From Vibrio barjaei (GTDB taxonomy: Bacteria; Pseudomonadota; Gammaproteobacteria; Enterobacterales; Vibrionaceae): a stretch of DNA of 64,000 nt. The position numbers and the translations under genes were made by a program. Location: NCBI RefSeq assembly GCF_001639065.2, contig NZ_LQXO02000009.1, forward strand, positions 186,001 through 250,000, in the 5' to 3' direction. Positions 25,595-35,872 of this stretch are shown piece by piece (the stretch's first letter is position 1; every line of letters begins with the position of its first letter). Under the pieces are notes generated by a model. It saw nothing but the letters and a program-made list of their open reading frames with translations. It was not told the origin of the DNA and made no database searches.

Positions 25595-26815
25595 ATGAAA
25601 CGCGCATTTATTTTAGTATTAGATTCATTTGGTATTGGTGCAGCAGCCGATGCTGAGCAATTTGGTGATGTTGGCTCAGATACAATGGGCCATATTGCTG
25701 AGCAGTGTGCAAAAGGTTTGGCTGATAACGATCAGCGTAGCGGTGAGCTAAAGCTACCGAATTTGAGCAAGCTCGGCCTAGCCATGGCGCATAAAGAATC
25801 TACCGGGGCTTTGGCTCAGGGCCTTCGTGATGACGTCGAAATTATCGGTGCTTATGGCCACGCAGCAGAGTTATCGTCAGGTAAAGATACGCCGTCCGGC
25901 CACTGGGAAATTGCTGGTGTTCCTGTTTTGTTTGATTGGGGTTACTTCACTGATAAGCAAAATAGTTTCCCGAAAGAGTTGACTGACCGCATTCTAGAAC
26001 GTGCAGGTTTAGACGGCTTTTTAGGTAACTGTCACGCATCAGGGACTCAAGTACTTGATGACTTAGGCGAAGAGCATATGAAGACGGGCAAACCTATCTT
26101 CTATACGTCAGCGGATTCAGTTTTCCAGATTGCATGTCATGAAGAAACTTATGGTTTAGATCGTCTGCTTGAGCTTTGCCAAATCGCTCGTGAAGAGCTT
26201 GAGGATTACAATATTGGTCGTGTTATCGCGCGTCCATTTATTGGTCCAGGTAAAGGGCAATTTGAGCGCACGGGTAACCGTCGTGACCTTTCTGTTGAAC
26301 CGCCAGCGCCAACCGTGTTATCGAAGCTTGTTGAAGAGAAGCAGGGACAAGTGGTATCTATCGGTAAGATTGCTGATATTTACGCGAACTGCGGTATCAC
26401 TAAGAAAGTGAAAGCCACAGGCATTCCAGCGCTATTTGAAGCAACCAAAGAGCAAATCAAAGAAGCGGGCGACAACACGATCGTTTTCACTAACTTTGTT
26501 GATTTTGATTCAGCGTATGGTCACCGTCGTGATGTGGCGGGTTATGCAGCTGCGCTTGAGTACTTCGATTCTCGTATTCACGAAGTAATCGAACTGATGG
26601 AAGAAGACGATGTTCTTATTCTGACGGCTGACCATGGTTGTGACCCAACTTGGCCAGGTACTGACCATACACGTGAACACATTCCTGTTATCGTTTATGG
26701 CCACAAGGTTCCAGCAGGTTCTTTAGGTCTTCGTGATAGCTTTGCTGATATTGGTCAAAGCCTTGCAAGTTACTTTGGTACATCCTCAATGGATTACGGA
26801 AAGAACTTCCTATAA
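25595..26815 (+). CDS. deoB: DeoB, phosphopentomutase
   Basis: Mn2+-dependent mutase of the alkaline phosphatase superfamily that interconverts (deoxy)ribose 1-phosphate and 5-phosphate, linking the phosphorylases to DeoC. 406 residues (E. coli 407). Metal ligands in view: D10 in [12 protein letters not shown], the DTPSGHWE phosphate-handling segment (about 94-101), and the C-terminal [19 protein letters not shown] segment (about 346-364). A 12-bp hairpin separates it from deoD. Confidence 0.97.
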   Translation: MKRAFILVLDSFGIGAAADAEQFGDVGSDTMGHIAEQCAKGLADNDQRSGELKLPNLSKLGLAMAHKESTGALAQGLRDDVEIIGAYGHAAELSSGKDTPSGHWEIAGVPVLFDWGYFTDKQNSFPKELTDRILERAGLDGFLGNCHASGTQVLDDLGEEHMKTGKPIFYTSADSVFQIACHEETYGLDRLLELCQIAREELEDYNIGRVIARPFIGPGKGQFERTGNRRDLSVEPPAPTVLSKLVEEKQGQVVSIGKIADIYANCGITKKVKATGIPALFEATKEQIKEAGDNTIVFTNFVDFDSAYGHRRDVAGYAAALEYFDSRIHEVIELMEEDDVLILTADHGCDPTWPGTDHTREHIPVIVYGHKVPAGSLGLRDSFADIGQSLASYFGTSSMDYGKNFL

Positions 26816-26826
26816 TCATTAACGAA

Positions 26827-26853
26827 CAACGCTCAAGTCTCACTTGAGCGTTG
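26827..26853 (+). promoter_or_regulatory. intercistronic hairpin between deoB and deoD
   Basis: 12-bp perfect stem CAACGCTCAAGT / ACTTGAGCGTTG with a 3-base loop and no following T run. Probably an mRNA processing or stability element, or a partial terminator that lets deoD be expressed separately. Confidence 0.6.
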
Positions 26854-26918
26854 TACATTTAACATATCTCTAGGCACTAAGTCCTAGGAACAAGCACTGA
26901 GAATAAAGGGAAACAGTC

Positions 26919-27638
26919 ATGGCTACTCCTCACATTAATGCGGAAATGGGTGATTTTGCAGACGTAGTATTGATGCCGGGCGATCCACTTCGCGCAAAAT
27001 ACATTGCTGATACGTTTTTGGATGATGCTGTACAAGTGTGTGACGTACGTAATATGTATGGCTACACAGGCACTTACAAAGGTCGTCGCATCTCTGTAAT
27101 GGGTCACGGTATGGGTATTCCATCATGCTCTATTTACGTTACTGAACTGATCAAAGATTTTGGTGTTAAGAAGATTATCCGTGTAGGTAGTTGCGGTGCG
27201 GTCAACGAAGACATTAAAGTGCGCGACGTTGTTATTGGTATGGGCGCATGTACTGATTCTAAAGTGAACCGTATTCGCTTTAAGAACCATGACTTTGCGG
27301 CGATTGCCGACTACCACATGGTTAAGAACGCTGAAGAAGCGGCAAAAGCTCGCGGTATTAACGTAAAAGTGGGTAACCTATTCTCTGCTGAGCTGTTCTA
27401 CACTCCTGACCCTGAAATGTTCGATGTAATGGACAAATATGGCATTGTTGGTGTAGAGATGGAAGCGGCAGGCATTTACGGTGTTGCAGCAGAGTACGGT
27501 GCAAAAGCACTGGCTATCTGTACCGTATCGGACCATATCAAGACCGGTGAGCAAACGACGTCTGATGAGCGTGCAACCACATTTAATGAAATGATGGAGA
27601 TTGCTCTAGATTCTGTTTTGCTAGGTGACAAAGAATAA
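26919..27638 (+). CDS. deoD: DeoD, purine nucleoside phosphorylase
   Basis: Hexameric phosphorylase splitting purine (deoxy)nucleosides to base and (deoxy)ribose 1-phosphate. 239 residues, the length of E. coli DeoD. Motifs: [10 protein letters not shown] (phosphate Arg near 25), [13 protein letters not shown] (about 65-77), RVGSCGAV (about 88-95), GVEMEAAG (about 179-186) and [10 protein letters not shown], whose Asp is the base-contacting acid. Last gene of the deo cluster, closed by a terminator. Confidence 0.97.
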   Translation: MATPHINAEMGDFADVVLMPGDPLRAKYIADTFLDDAVQVCDVRNMYGYTGTYKGRRISVMGHGMGIPSCSIYVTELIKDFGVKKIIRVGSCGAVNEDIKVRDVVIGMGACTDSKVNRIRFKNHDFAAIADYHMVKNAEEAAKARGINVKVGNLFSAELFYTPDPEMFDVMDKYGIVGVEMEAAGIYGVAAEYGAKALAICTVSDHIKTGEQTTSDERATTFNEMMEIALDSVLLGDKE

Positions 27639-27664
27639 GCAAGACGTTTAAAAACGTATCAAGA

Positions 27665-27691
27665 AAAGCCTCGCTTGTGCGAGGCTTTATT
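27665..27691 (+). terminator. Rho-independent terminator after deoD
   Basis: AAAGCCTCGC / GCGAGGCTTT with a TTGT loop. Confidence 0.85.
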
Positions 27692-27726
27692 GTATCTGGG
27701 AATGGCTTATGTCTACAAAGGGTGCT

Positions 27727-28326
27727 CTATTGCTTGAGCAGTAAATTCTCGCCTTTGGTTTTCGGTTGTTTTCTAAGGATGATCATCAATAGTACACCAG
27801 AGATAAAGCTCATTAAGATCATCATATACATAAAGCGATCACTCTTACGGTAGTGATGATCGGAAATTGCGGTTACCTTTCCGGTTTCAAAGGTGATTCG
27901 AACAAAACCGATGATGGTATGATCGTTGATGATCGGTTCGACAAGTTGTTGGCGACCAATGCTGGCGGTAGAGAGGGGCGTATCGAGGCCTAAGACTTCA
28001 CGTGCAGTTTTTGCGTCAGTACTGGCGGCGACTTTTACCCCTTCAGAATCATAAACGGTAGCATCTAGTACCAGACGCTCTTGTGCTAACTGGTTGGTCA
28101 GAGCGCCTAAACGCTCCTGGTCTTGATCAATCAGCATCTGCCTTGCAGTGAGTGATGCCTGAGAAATCAGAATCTTAGAAAGCACTTCTAACTGATTCGC
28201 TTGAATGCGCTCGTTACCTTTACTGATAACAAAGCTATTTGTTGTGATGAAGAACACCATAGCAGCGATTAAGCAAAGCGCTACTAACCTCAAAAAGTTG
28301 CGAAACGAAAACAGCGAACCGTCCAT
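27727..28326 (-). CDS. ytjB: YtjB/Smp family membrane protein
   Basis: 199-residue inner-membrane protein with one transmembrane segment near each end (about 13-35 and 163-183) and a periplasmic part of about 125 residues between, ending in a short basic cytoplasmic tail. The shape and the divergent position relative to serB match E. coli ytjB (smp; AhpA family). Function is not well established. Gene read leftwards, convergent with deoD. Confidence 0.82.
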   Translation of the reverse strand: MDGSLFSFRNFLRLVALCLIAAMVFFITTNSFVISKGNERIQANQLEVLSKILISQASLTARQMLIDQDQERLGALTNQLAQERLVLDATVYDSEGVKVAASTDAKTAREVLGLDTPLSTASIGRQQLVEPIINDHTIIGFVRITFETGKVTAISDHHYRKSDRFMYMMILMSFISGVLLMIILRKQPKTKGENLLLKQ

Positions 28327-28433
28327 ATAAGTTTAAAAGTACTATGAAATTACTGATTGGTTCATATTGATACTTGCACAACCAAATTGCAATAGGTTAA
28401 CGTTTTAGGAGCTTTTTAAAGGAAGGATTAGCC

Positions 28434-29402
28434 ATGGACGCTGTAAAGCCGTTAGCGATTACCAAACGTATTCCATTGAAGGAACGTTTCCCTGAGACAC
28501 TCATGTCTCATCAACTGGAGAAAAATAAAGCCAGTTGGATTATGTATTCTCACTATTTGTCTCCTGATATTTTCAATGATATGGATTTCTACATCGGTGA
28601 AACCAGTCGAATTCTCGACATTTGGCAGGTCGGACAATATGAAGTGGCACTGATGGATGGTCAGTTAACCGCCGACCATAAAGTGATTTTGAATGAGCTA
28701 AAAGTGGATTGCGCAGCACTGTATGATGTTCCCGACCTCAATAAGCCAGGAGTGATTGTCTTGGATATGGACTCGACTGCGATTCAGATTGAGTGTATTG
28801 ACGAGATCGCCAAACTCGCTGGAGTAGGCGAGCAGGTTGCTGAAGTGACAGAGCGAGCGATGCAAGGAGAGTTGGATTTTGAGGCGAGTTTGCGCCAACG
28901 TGTTGCAGCATTAAAAGATGCAGACGAAGCGATTCTTGAGAGCGTTCGTTCACAGTTGCCTTTAATGCCAGAATTAGAAGAAATGCTAAAAACCCTTCAG
29001 TCTTACGGCTGGAAAACGGCCATTGCATCCGGTGGGTTTACCTATTTTTCTGATTTCTTGAAGCAGAAATTGAATTTGGATTTTGCTCAATCAAATACGT
29101 TGGTGATTGAAAATGGCAAGCTAACTGGTGAAGTGCTTGGGGACGTCGTCTCAGCGCAAACTAAAGCAGACATCTTGTTAGAGTTAGCGGAAGAGTATGA
29201 TGTGGAGCCGCATAACACCATTGCCGTGGGCGATGGCGCTAATGACTTAGTGATGATGGCGTCGGCTGGCTTAGGTATTGCGTATCACGCAAAACCAAAA
29301 GTTGAAGCTCAGGCACAGGTGGCCATTAATCATGCAGGTTTAGGTGGAGTTGTGTGTGTGCTGTCAGGGTTACTCGCAAGGCAAAAACGAATCAACTGGT
29401 AA
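28434..29402 (+). CDS. serB: SerB, phosphoserine phosphatase
   Basis: Last step of serine synthesis: hydrolysis of O-phosphoserine. 322 residues (E. coli 322). HAD-family motifs: I, DMDST at 111-115 (nucleophile D111, acid D113); II, ASGGFTYFSD (about 198-207); III and IV, K in SAQTKAD and GDGANDLVMM (about 267-276). The N-terminal 100 residues are the ACT-like extension seen in enterobacterial SerB. AAGGAAGG precedes the ATG. Confidence 0.96.
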   Translation: MDAVKPLAITKRIPLKERFPETLMSHQLEKNKASWIMYSHYLSPDIFNDMDFYIGETSRILDIWQVGQYEVALMDGQLTADHKVILNELKVDCAALYDVPDLNKPGVIVLDMDSTAIQIECIDEIAKLAGVGEQVAEVTERAMQGELDFEASLRQRVAALKDADEAILESVRSQLPLMPELEEMLKTLQSYGWKTAIASGGFTYFSDFLKQKLNLDFAQSNTLVIENGKLTGEVLGDVVSAQTKADILLELAEEYDVEPHNTIAVGDGANDLVMMASAGLGIAYHAKPKVEAQAQVAINHAGLGGVVCVLSGLLARQKRINW

Positions 29403-29411
29403 GTGAAAGAC

Positions 29412-29440
29412 AACAAAGGGCGCATTGAGCGCCCTTTGTT
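29412..29440. terminator. Rho-independent terminator between serB and plzC
   Basis: 12-bp perfect stem AACAAAGGGCGC / GCGCCCTTTGTT with a 5-base loop; usable by both convergent genes. Confidence 0.85.
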
Positions 29441-29453
29441 TTATAGGTGAAGC

Positions 29454-31799
29454 TTAATGATTTAGCTCTAAGCGAATCAATACTTCTTCGGTAATGTCGA
29501 TAAGCTCGCAATAGCCGCAAATGGACGTCATCTCATTTTCTAAGTTGCGAGCGTGGCTCAAACTCAACGAGAGCAGTTCATTGATGTCTTTCTTCATCAA
29601 GGTTGTCAAAGCGTCATACACCGGGCCAGAGGAAATTCTTAACACGTAGAGTTCGCCCATACTTAGCGCATCTTTAATAAACTTAATCCGGCTCTGGGTG
29701 GATTCAAAGTCCTCGCGTAATTTGGTATGAATCGACTGAATACGTTGCCCGAGCTTCAAGACACCAATATACAGTTCGTGATAGACCGGCTTTGCTCCGG
29801 GTTTCTTCTTCATCGGTTCTGCAATTAACGTATTGCTACGTCCTTTAAAAATGGGTTCTAAGGCAAATTTTTGATCGTGGCCAATTCGCTCTAAGAACTG
29901 CATATAGCCTGGCAGAGGGAAATTGACTCCAACAGTTCGACTCTTTATTGAGGTCCCTCGTTTATCGATATAGATAGGTGTTGAGACCATTTTAGCCAAT
30001 AAGACGTTATGCAAGGATTCCAGTAAAGCGGGACTTGGAAGCAGCTCTTGTTTAGCGACTAATTTATCTTGATTGTTATCAATCATGCCATTGAAAAAGG
30101 CGATGGTCTTAATGGTTTTGCCTGACTCAACAATCGATAAATGTACGGTCTTGCGATCCTGAGATAGCCGAACCACCTCATAGGGGACTCGGTTCAATGG
30201 CAAACGGTCGTTATAGCGCTTCAGCTCTAAGTAATCTATCGAGATTAACGCCCCTGTTTTAATTGGCAAAGGTTCCAATAGCTCTATGCTTGCGCCACGT
30301 TTAGACAAGTCGAGCGTTTTTCCACGAATGACAGTGTTTTCATCACATTGAACAAACAGCGGCGTGCTGAATTGATATCGCGGTTCTTTGCGTCTGGATT
30401 GCGCGTCGAAATACAAACCTCTTGGCTGGCTTTCTACTTTTCTAGGGTGTCTAAAACGATTTAGACTGTTAGCCGGAAGACGAGGTTTTTCTGTAAAGAG
30501 GTAGTCAGCGGCTGAACTGGCGTCACTGATCTCTTGCAGAATACCGAAGTGAGTCAATTTTTCATTACCATTCACGAGATCGCTGTAGTTGTGTGAAATC
30601 GTGGTGACATCTTCTTCGGACAGCTCAAACACGGAGAGACGAAATGCTTTCCAGCTATCTCGACGTCCGCCAATATGCCAGAACAATTGACGTTCTTGAC
30701 GATCCGCTTCTGGCATCATCATGGAATAAAACAATTTCATCCCCTGATGTTCGTGGGTAAAGGTATAAAGTACGTTGCTACAGCCTTTGATGCCTGCTTT
30801 GACCAGTAAATCCATTCTCTCTCGAGAAAACAAAGCACCCAGCGATTGTTGATTGCGCTCATCATGCCAGTAGTGCCAAATGTCTTGGTTATTTTCTGTT
30901 AGCAGTGCCACTTTCAGTTCATTACCGCTAAAAAACAGCGGTAGGTTACACGCGTGTTTAAGGTAACTGTGTTCGAAACCTCGAGTACGAGCTCGGGTAA
31001 TCCTATCTTGATTATCGTGGCGGATTTTTTTTGATTCAGTATTCAGTAGCTTTTCAACCACCATTTCGACCGCGTTAGTGCGCGACAATCTTAGTGTTCT
31101 TAGATACTTAACCGGGGAGACACCGTGCAGACCATCGACACCGAGTACACGATATTCGATGGGTTTGGTGATTTCCTTAACTTGACTGGTTTGGGCGAGT
31201 TCGTCAAAGCTAACACTAATGACTTGGCCTAAGTCGTAATCAAAGGTACCAGGCACTTTGAACTTGGCTCCTGAACTAGAGAGATCGACACTAAGTCCAG
31301 TGACCACGTCTCCATTTTCCAATTGAATAGACACTTGAGATTCAAGTTTAAGGCGATTCTCTTTGCGCTTTAGGTCGTAACCTAAGTTAATGGCGTCCGC
31401 CAGATAAGGGCTTTGTGGATCGGTCAGTTCGCCCTCATGTGCGGCACGTTGCTCATCACCAAGATTGCTTAAGGTTTTCTTATTAACTAACGATTCCCAT
31501 ACGCCCTCAGTGTAGCCGCCAAATTTCTTGGTCAGTTTGTGGTAACTATCAAATGCACGGTCATCAAGCCAGTGAGCGAGCCCATTAAGTTGGTACTCAT
31601 GGCAATTGCTGGTGACTCGACCACGAAGGTCAATACGCTTATGACAAGGGGCCATAAGGCGATTGAGTTCCATTTTAACTAGGAGTTTTGTCGAGGGAGA
31701 TTCACCCTCGGTCACTTGACTAAGTACATAATCAAAGTCATCAGCGTGATACGCCGAAATCAAGCGTTCTGCGATGGAAAGTATTTCAGGTTGCTGCAT
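29454..31799 (-). CDS. plzC: tandem PilZ-domain protein (PlzC-like)
   Basis: 781-residue cytoplasmic protein with two PilZ-type c-di-GMP-binding regions. The first is near 143-245, with RKENR (145-149) and DLSSSG (172-177). The second is near 469-580, with RKEPR (470-474) and DLSKRG (497-502). Both have the RxxxR and D/NxSxxG motifs needed to bind c-di-GMP. The remaining regions show no known enzyme domain. The place beside radA and serB fits V. cholerae VC2344 (plzC), from memory. It may be a receptor for the signal handled by the rocS-like and HD-GYP proteins of this window. Confidence 0.8.
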   Translation of the reverse strand: MQQPEILSIAERLISAYHADDFDYVLSQVTEGESPSTKLLVKMELNRLMAPCHKRIDLRGRVTSNCHEYQLNGLAHWLDDRAFDSYHKLTKKFGGYTEGVWESLVNKKTLSNLGDEQRAAHEGELTDPQSPYLADAINLGYDLKRKENRLKLESQVSIQLENGDVVTGLSVDLSSSGAKFKVPGTFDYDLGQVISVSFDELAQTSQVKEITKPIEYRVLGVDGLHGVSPVKYLRTLRLSRTNAVEMVVEKLLNTESKKIRHDNQDRITRARTRGFEHSYLKHACNLPLFFSGNELKVALLTENNQDIWHYWHDERNQQSLGALFSRERMDLLVKAGIKGCSNVLYTFTHEHQGMKLFYSMMMPEADRQERQLFWHIGGRRDSWKAFRLSVFELSEEDVTTISHNYSDLVNGNEKLTHFGILQEISDASSAADYLFTEKPRLPANSLNRFRHPRKVESQPRGLYFDAQSRRKEPRYQFSTPLFVQCDENTVIRGKTLDLSKRGASIELLEPLPIKTGALISIDYLELKRYNDRLPLNRVPYEVVRLSQDRKTVHLSIVESGKTIKTIAFFNGMIDNNQDKLVAKQELLPSPALLESLHNVLLAKMVSTPIYIDKRGTSIKSRTVGVNFPLPGYMQFLERIGHDQKFALEPIFKGRSNTLIAEPMKKKPGAKPVYHELYIGVLKLGQRIQSIHTKLREDFESTQSRIKFIKDALSMGELYVLRISSGPVYDALTTLMKKDINELLSLSLSHARNLENEMTSICGYCELIDITEEVLIRLELNH

Positions 31800-32061
31800 G
31801 AGTTTTGTTAAAGTGTCCCTTTGAGATGATGAGTGTCATCAAGAAATAGCACAGCGTGAAGCTATTATATCGGCTACCATGCCGAAAACCTTAATGTTAT
31901 CTACTGATAAATATAAGGTAATTATCGGATCTATTTTTAGATTCTTGTCGATTCTTGACAAATTTTATCGCTGAACATTTTCGAAAATTAATACATTTCT
32001 CAATAAAAGGTGCAATGGATTGCATTTATTTGAGCATTTATCGTGACGGGTTGAGTTAAAA

Positions 32062-33441
32062 ATGGCAAAAGCGAAAAGAGCTTATGTATGTAATGACTGT
32101 GGGGCTGACTTCCCTCGTTGGCAGGGGCAATGTAACGCATGTGGTAGTTGGAACACCATTAGTGAGGTTCGTTTAGCGGCATCACCTCAAGTCGCTCGTA
32201 ATGAACGCTTGACCGGTTACGCAGGCAACTCCACGGAATCCAGTGTCCAAACCTTGTCTGAGATTGACCTACAAGAGGTCCCGCGATTTACCAGTGGTTT
32301 TAAAGAACTTGACCGTGTGCTGGGCGGTGGGGTGGTCCCTGGGGCAGCTATCCTAATTGGTGGTAACCCCGGGGCAGGTAAATCGACACTGCTTTTACAA
32401 GCAATGTGCTGGCTATCGTCGCAGATGCCAACTCTTTACGTCACGGGTGAAGAATCCTTGCAGCAGGTTGCCATGCGAGCATCTCGTTTAGGCTTGCCAA
32501 AAGAGCACCTAAAAATGCTTTCTGAAACCAACGTAGATCGTATTTGCCAAGTAGCAGAGAAAGAACAACCGAAGCTGATGGTTATCGACTCCATTCAAGT
32601 TATGCATGTGGCTGATGTCCAATCGTCGCCAGGCAGTGTGGCTCAGGTAAGAGAGTCGGCAACCGCATTAACTCGATATGCTAAACAGAATAACGTCGCG
32701 ATCTTCATTGTTGGTCACGTGACTAAAGATGGCACGTTGGCAGGTCCTAAGGTTCTTGAGCATATTATTGACTGTTCGGTGTTGCTCGACGGTGGAACGG
32801 ACAGCCGATTTAGAACATTACGTAGCCACAAAAACCGTTTTGGTGCGGTTAATGAGCTAGGCGTATTCGCCATGACGGGACAAGGTTTGAAGGAAGTGAG
32901 TAACCCTTCGGCGATTTTCCTTTCTCGTGGTGAAGAAGAAACGTCAGGCAGCTCGGTTATGGTGGTGTGGGAAGGTACGCGTCCACTATTGGTTGAGATT
33001 CAAGCACTGGTGGATTATAGCCAGCTAGCAAACCCACGCCGAGTTGCAGTTGGCTTAGAGCAAAATCGCTTGTCTTTATTGCTTGCTGTTTTGCATAAAC
33101 ATGGCGGTCTGCAAATGGCTGATCAAGATGTATTTGTGAATGTGGTTGGTGGCGTCAAAGTCACCGAAACCAGTGCTGACCTTGCCTTAGTGATGGCGTT
33201 ACTTTCAAGCTTTAGAGATCGTCCATTACCCAAAGATGTCGTCGTGTTTGGTGAAGTTGGGCTGGCGGGCGAAATTCGTCCGGTTCCAAGTGGTCAAGAG
33301 CGATTAATGGAAGCGTTTAAGCACGGTTTCAAGAAAGCCATCGTACCTGCGGCAAATATGCCAAAAGGCGGTATTGAAGGCATGCAAATCCACGGAGTTA
33401 AGAAGCTATCTGAAGCGATTTCTGCTTTCGATGAACTTTAA
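32062..33441 (+). CDS. radA: RadA, DNA repair ATPase/branch-migration protein
   Basis: 459-residue RecA-like protein that processes recombination intermediates. Three parts are visible: the N-terminal C4 zinc finger (C10, C13, C24, C27), a RecA-type ATPase with Walker A GGNPGAGKST (100-109) and the RadA signature KNRFG (about 258-262), and a C-terminal Lon-like domain (VNVVGGVKVTETSADLALVMAL, starting about 362, with the Lon Ser/Lys dyad not conserved). Divergent from plzC across 262 bases in which I assign no clear promoter. Confidence 0.96.
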   Translation: MAKAKRAYVCNDCGADFPRWQGQCNACGSWNTISEVRLAASPQVARNERLTGYAGNSTESSVQTLSEIDLQEVPRFTSGFKELDRVLGGGVVPGAAILIGGNPGAGKSTLLLQAMCWLSSQMPTLYVTGEESLQQVAMRASRLGLPKEHLKMLSETNVDRICQVAEKEQPKLMVIDSIQVMHVADVQSSPGSVAQVRESATALTRYAKQNNVAIFIVGHVTKDGTLAGPKVLEHIIDCSVLLDGGTDSRFRTLRSHKNRFGAVNELGVFAMTGQGLKEVSNPSAIFLSRGEEETSGSSVMVVWEGTRPLLVEIQALVDYSQLANPRRVAVGLEQNRLSLLLAVLHKHGGLQMADQDVFVNVVGGVKVTETSADLALVMALLSSFRDRPLPKDVVVFGEVGLAGEIRPVPSGQERLMEAFKHGFKKAIVPAANMPKGGIEGMQIHGVKKLSEAISAFDEL

Positions 33442-33734
33442 TGATGGTTTTTGTGAAAAATTAGGTAGAATGTCGCCAACAAAATGTATGATTTTGCGAA
33501 ATGACATCGAAAAATCACGAAGAGCAGCTAAAATTAACTGCGAACTAACAACAGCAGCCAACACTGGTGAAGCTAGGTGTAACAAGCGTTTAGAGGCAGT
33601 TTTGCTCTATTTGGCACCTTAATACGCCACGAAGGCATAACTTTTTTTTAATACGAATGCACGCAAAGCTATCCGTCTTGACAGATTGTGATATACTCTG
33701 CGCGCATTTTATATCCTATTAACAGAGTAAAACG
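33442..33734 (+). promoter_or_regulatory. fusA2 upstream region with extended -10 promoter
   Basis: 293 bases without a supported gene. An extended -10 element TGATATACT lies at 33689-33697, 38 bases before the fusA2 start; the -35 region is poor. A small stem GCC/GGC followed by eight T lies at about 33626-33650 and may end radA transcription. Confidence 0.45.
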
Positions 33735-35816
33735 ATGACTGATTTATCAAAATACAGAAATATTGGTATTTTCGCGCACGTTGATGCGGGTAAAACCACA
33801 ACAACTGAGCGTATCCTAAAACTGACTGGCCAAATCCATAAGACTGGTGAAGTTCATGATGGTGAATCAACTACTGACTTCATGGAGCAGGAAGCTGAGC
33901 GTGGTATTACTATCCAATCAGCGGCAGTTAGCTGTTTCTGGAACGATCACCGTCTAAACGTTATCGATACTCCTGGACACGTTGACTTTACAGTTGAAGT
34001 ATATCGTTCTCTGAAAGTACTAGATGGTGGTATCGGTGTATTCTGTGGTTCTGGTGGTGTTGAGCCTCAGTCAGAAACTAACTGGCGCTATGCGAACGAA
34101 TCAGAAGTATCTCGTATCATCTTCGTTAACAAACTTGACCGTATGGGTGCAGACTTCTTCAACGTAGTTGATCAAGTTAAGAACGTTCTTGCTGCAAACC
34201 CACTAGTAATGGTTCTTCCAATCGGTCGTGAAGACGACTTCGTTGGTGTTGTAGACCTACTAAGCCGTAAAGCATACGTATGGGATGACTCTGGTCTTCC
34301 AGAAAACTACGAAGTTAAAGACGTTCCAGCTGACATGGTTGACGACGTTGAAACTTACCGTGAAGAGCTTATCGAAACTGCTGTTGAGCAAGACGATGAC
34401 CTAATGGAAGCGTACATGGAAGGTGAAGAGCCTTCAATCGAAGACATCAAGCGTTGTATCCGTAAAGGTACTCGTGACCTAGCATTCTTCCCAACATTCT
34501 GTGGTTCTGCATTTAAGAACAAGGGTGTTCAGCTAGTTCTTGACGCAGTTGTTGATTATCTACCAGCTCCAACTGAAGTAGATCCTCAGCCACTAACTGA
34601 TCCAGAAACTGGTGAGCCAACTGGTGAAGTTGCAACTGTTTCTGCTGAAGAGCCTCTACGCGCTCTAGCATTTAAGATCATGGACGACCGTTTCGGTGCT
34701 CTAACGTTTATCCGTATCTACTCAGGTGTTATGAATAAGGGTGACACAATCCTTAACTCTGCAACTGGTAAAACTGAGCGTATCGGCCGTATGGTTGAGA
34801 TGCAAGCTGACGAGCGTAACGAACTAACTACTGCACAAGCTGGTGACATCATCGCTGTTGTTGGTATGAAGAACGTTCAGACTGGTCACACTCTATGTGA
34901 TCCTAAGCACGAATGTACTCTTGAGCCAATGATCTTCCCAGAACCAGTAATCTCTATTGCTGTATCTCCTAAGGACAAAGGTTCTACAGAGAAAATGGGT
35001 ATCGCGATTGGTAAGATGGTTGCAGAAGATCCATCTTTCCAAGTTGAGACTGATGAAGATTCAGGTGAAACTATCCTGAAAGGTATGGGTGAACTTCACC
35101 TAGACATCAAAGTTGATATCCTTAAGCGTACTTACGGTGTTGAGCTTGAAGTAGGTCAACCACAGGTTGCTTACCGTGAAACTATCACTCAAGCAGTTGA
35201 AGATAGCTACACGCACAAGAAACAGTCTGGTGGTTCTGGTCAGTTCGGTAAGATCGATTACCGTATCAAACCAGGTGAGCCAAACTCTGGCTTCACGTTC
35301 TCTTCAACAGTTGTTGGTGGTAACGTACCTAAAGAATTCTGGCCTGCAGTTGAGAAAGGTTTTGCATCTATGATGGAAAACGGTGTTCTTGCTGGCTTCC
35401 CAACGCTAGACGTTGAAGTTGAACTATTCGACGGTGGCTTCCACGCAGTTGACTCGTCTGCAATCGCATTCGAAATCGCAGCGAAAGGTGCATTCCGTCA
35501 ATCTATGCCAAAAGCTGGTGCTCAACTTCTAGAGCCAATCATGCACGTTGACGTATTCTCTCCAGAAGATAACGTTGGTGATGTAATCGGTGACCTTAAC
35601 CGTCGTCGTGGCATGATCAAAGACCAACAAGCTGGTGCTACTGGTGTTCGTATTAAAGCTGACGTACCTCTATCTGAGATGTTCGGCTACATCGGTCACC
35701 TACGTACAATCACTTCTGGTCGTGGTCAGTTCTCTATGGAGTTCTCACACTACAATGCATGTCCAGCAAACGTTGCTGAAGAAGTTATTGCTAAAGCGAA
35801 AGAAGAGAAGAAGTAA
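33735..35816 (+). CDS. fusA2: elongation factor G, second paralogue (EF-G2)
   Basis: 693-residue translational GTPase catalysing translocation and/or ribosome recycling. GTPase motifs: [12 protein letters not shown] (about 14-25), [17 protein letters not shown] (about 81-88), NKLD (about 135-138). Domains II-V are complete; domain IV carries SGGSGQFGK and the C terminus HYNACP in place of the EF-G1 ending. It stands alone, not in a str operon with rpsL-rpsG-tuf, so it is the extra copy found near radA in vibrios. Codon use is extremely biased (GGT, CGT, GTT, GAA), like ribosomal protein genes. Confidence 0.88.
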   Translation: MTDLSKYRNIGIFAHVDAGKTTTTERILKLTGQIHKTGEVHDGESTTDFMEQEAERGITIQSAAVSCFWNDHRLNVIDTPGHVDFTVEVYRSLKVLDGGIGVFCGSGGVEPQSETNWRYANESEVSRIIFVNKLDRMGADFFNVVDQVKNVLAANPLVMVLPIGREDDFVGVVDLLSRKAYVWDDSGLPENYEVKDVPADMVDDVETYREELIETAVEQDDDLMEAYMEGEEPSIEDIKRCIRKGTRDLAFFPTFCGSAFKNKGVQLVLDAVVDYLPAPTEVDPQPLTDPETGEPTGEVATVSAEEPLRALAFKIMDDRFGALTFIRIYSGVMNKGDTILNSATGKTERIGRMVEMQADERNELTTAQAGDIIAVVGMKNVQTGHTLCDPKHECTLEPMIFPEPVISIAVSPKDKGSTEKMGIAIGKMVAEDPSFQVETDEDSGETILKGMGELHLDIKVDILKRTYGVELEVGQPQVAYRETITQAVEDSYTHKKQSGGSGQFGKIDYRIKPGEPNSGFTFSSTVVGGNVPKEFWPAVEKGFASMMENGVLAGFPTLDVEVELFDGGFHAVDSSAIAFEIAAKGAFRQSMPKAGAQLLEPIMHVDVFSPEDNVGDVIGDLNRRRGMIKDQQAGATGVRIKADVPLSEMFGYIGHLRTITSGRGQFSMEFSHYNACPANVAEEVIAKAKEEKK

Positions 35817-35835
35817 TTCGTCTTTTCCTTTGAAT

Positions 35836-35865
35836 AAAAAAACCGCCTTATGGCGGTTTTTTTTT
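35836..35865. terminator. Rho-independent terminator after fusA2
   Basis: AAAAAAACCGCC / GGCGGTTTTTTTT with a TTAT loop; shared with the convergent LysR gene. Confidence 0.9.
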
Positions 35866-35872
35866 GCTGTCT

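Noticed and set aside
31800..32061. Promoter from TTGACA at about 31955 for radA
   Set aside because: No acceptable -10 element at 16-18 bases; not assigned.
33374..33622. 82-codon reading frame overlapping the radA 3' end
   Set aside because: Starts inside radA in another frame, no recognisable family, no ribosome-binding site.
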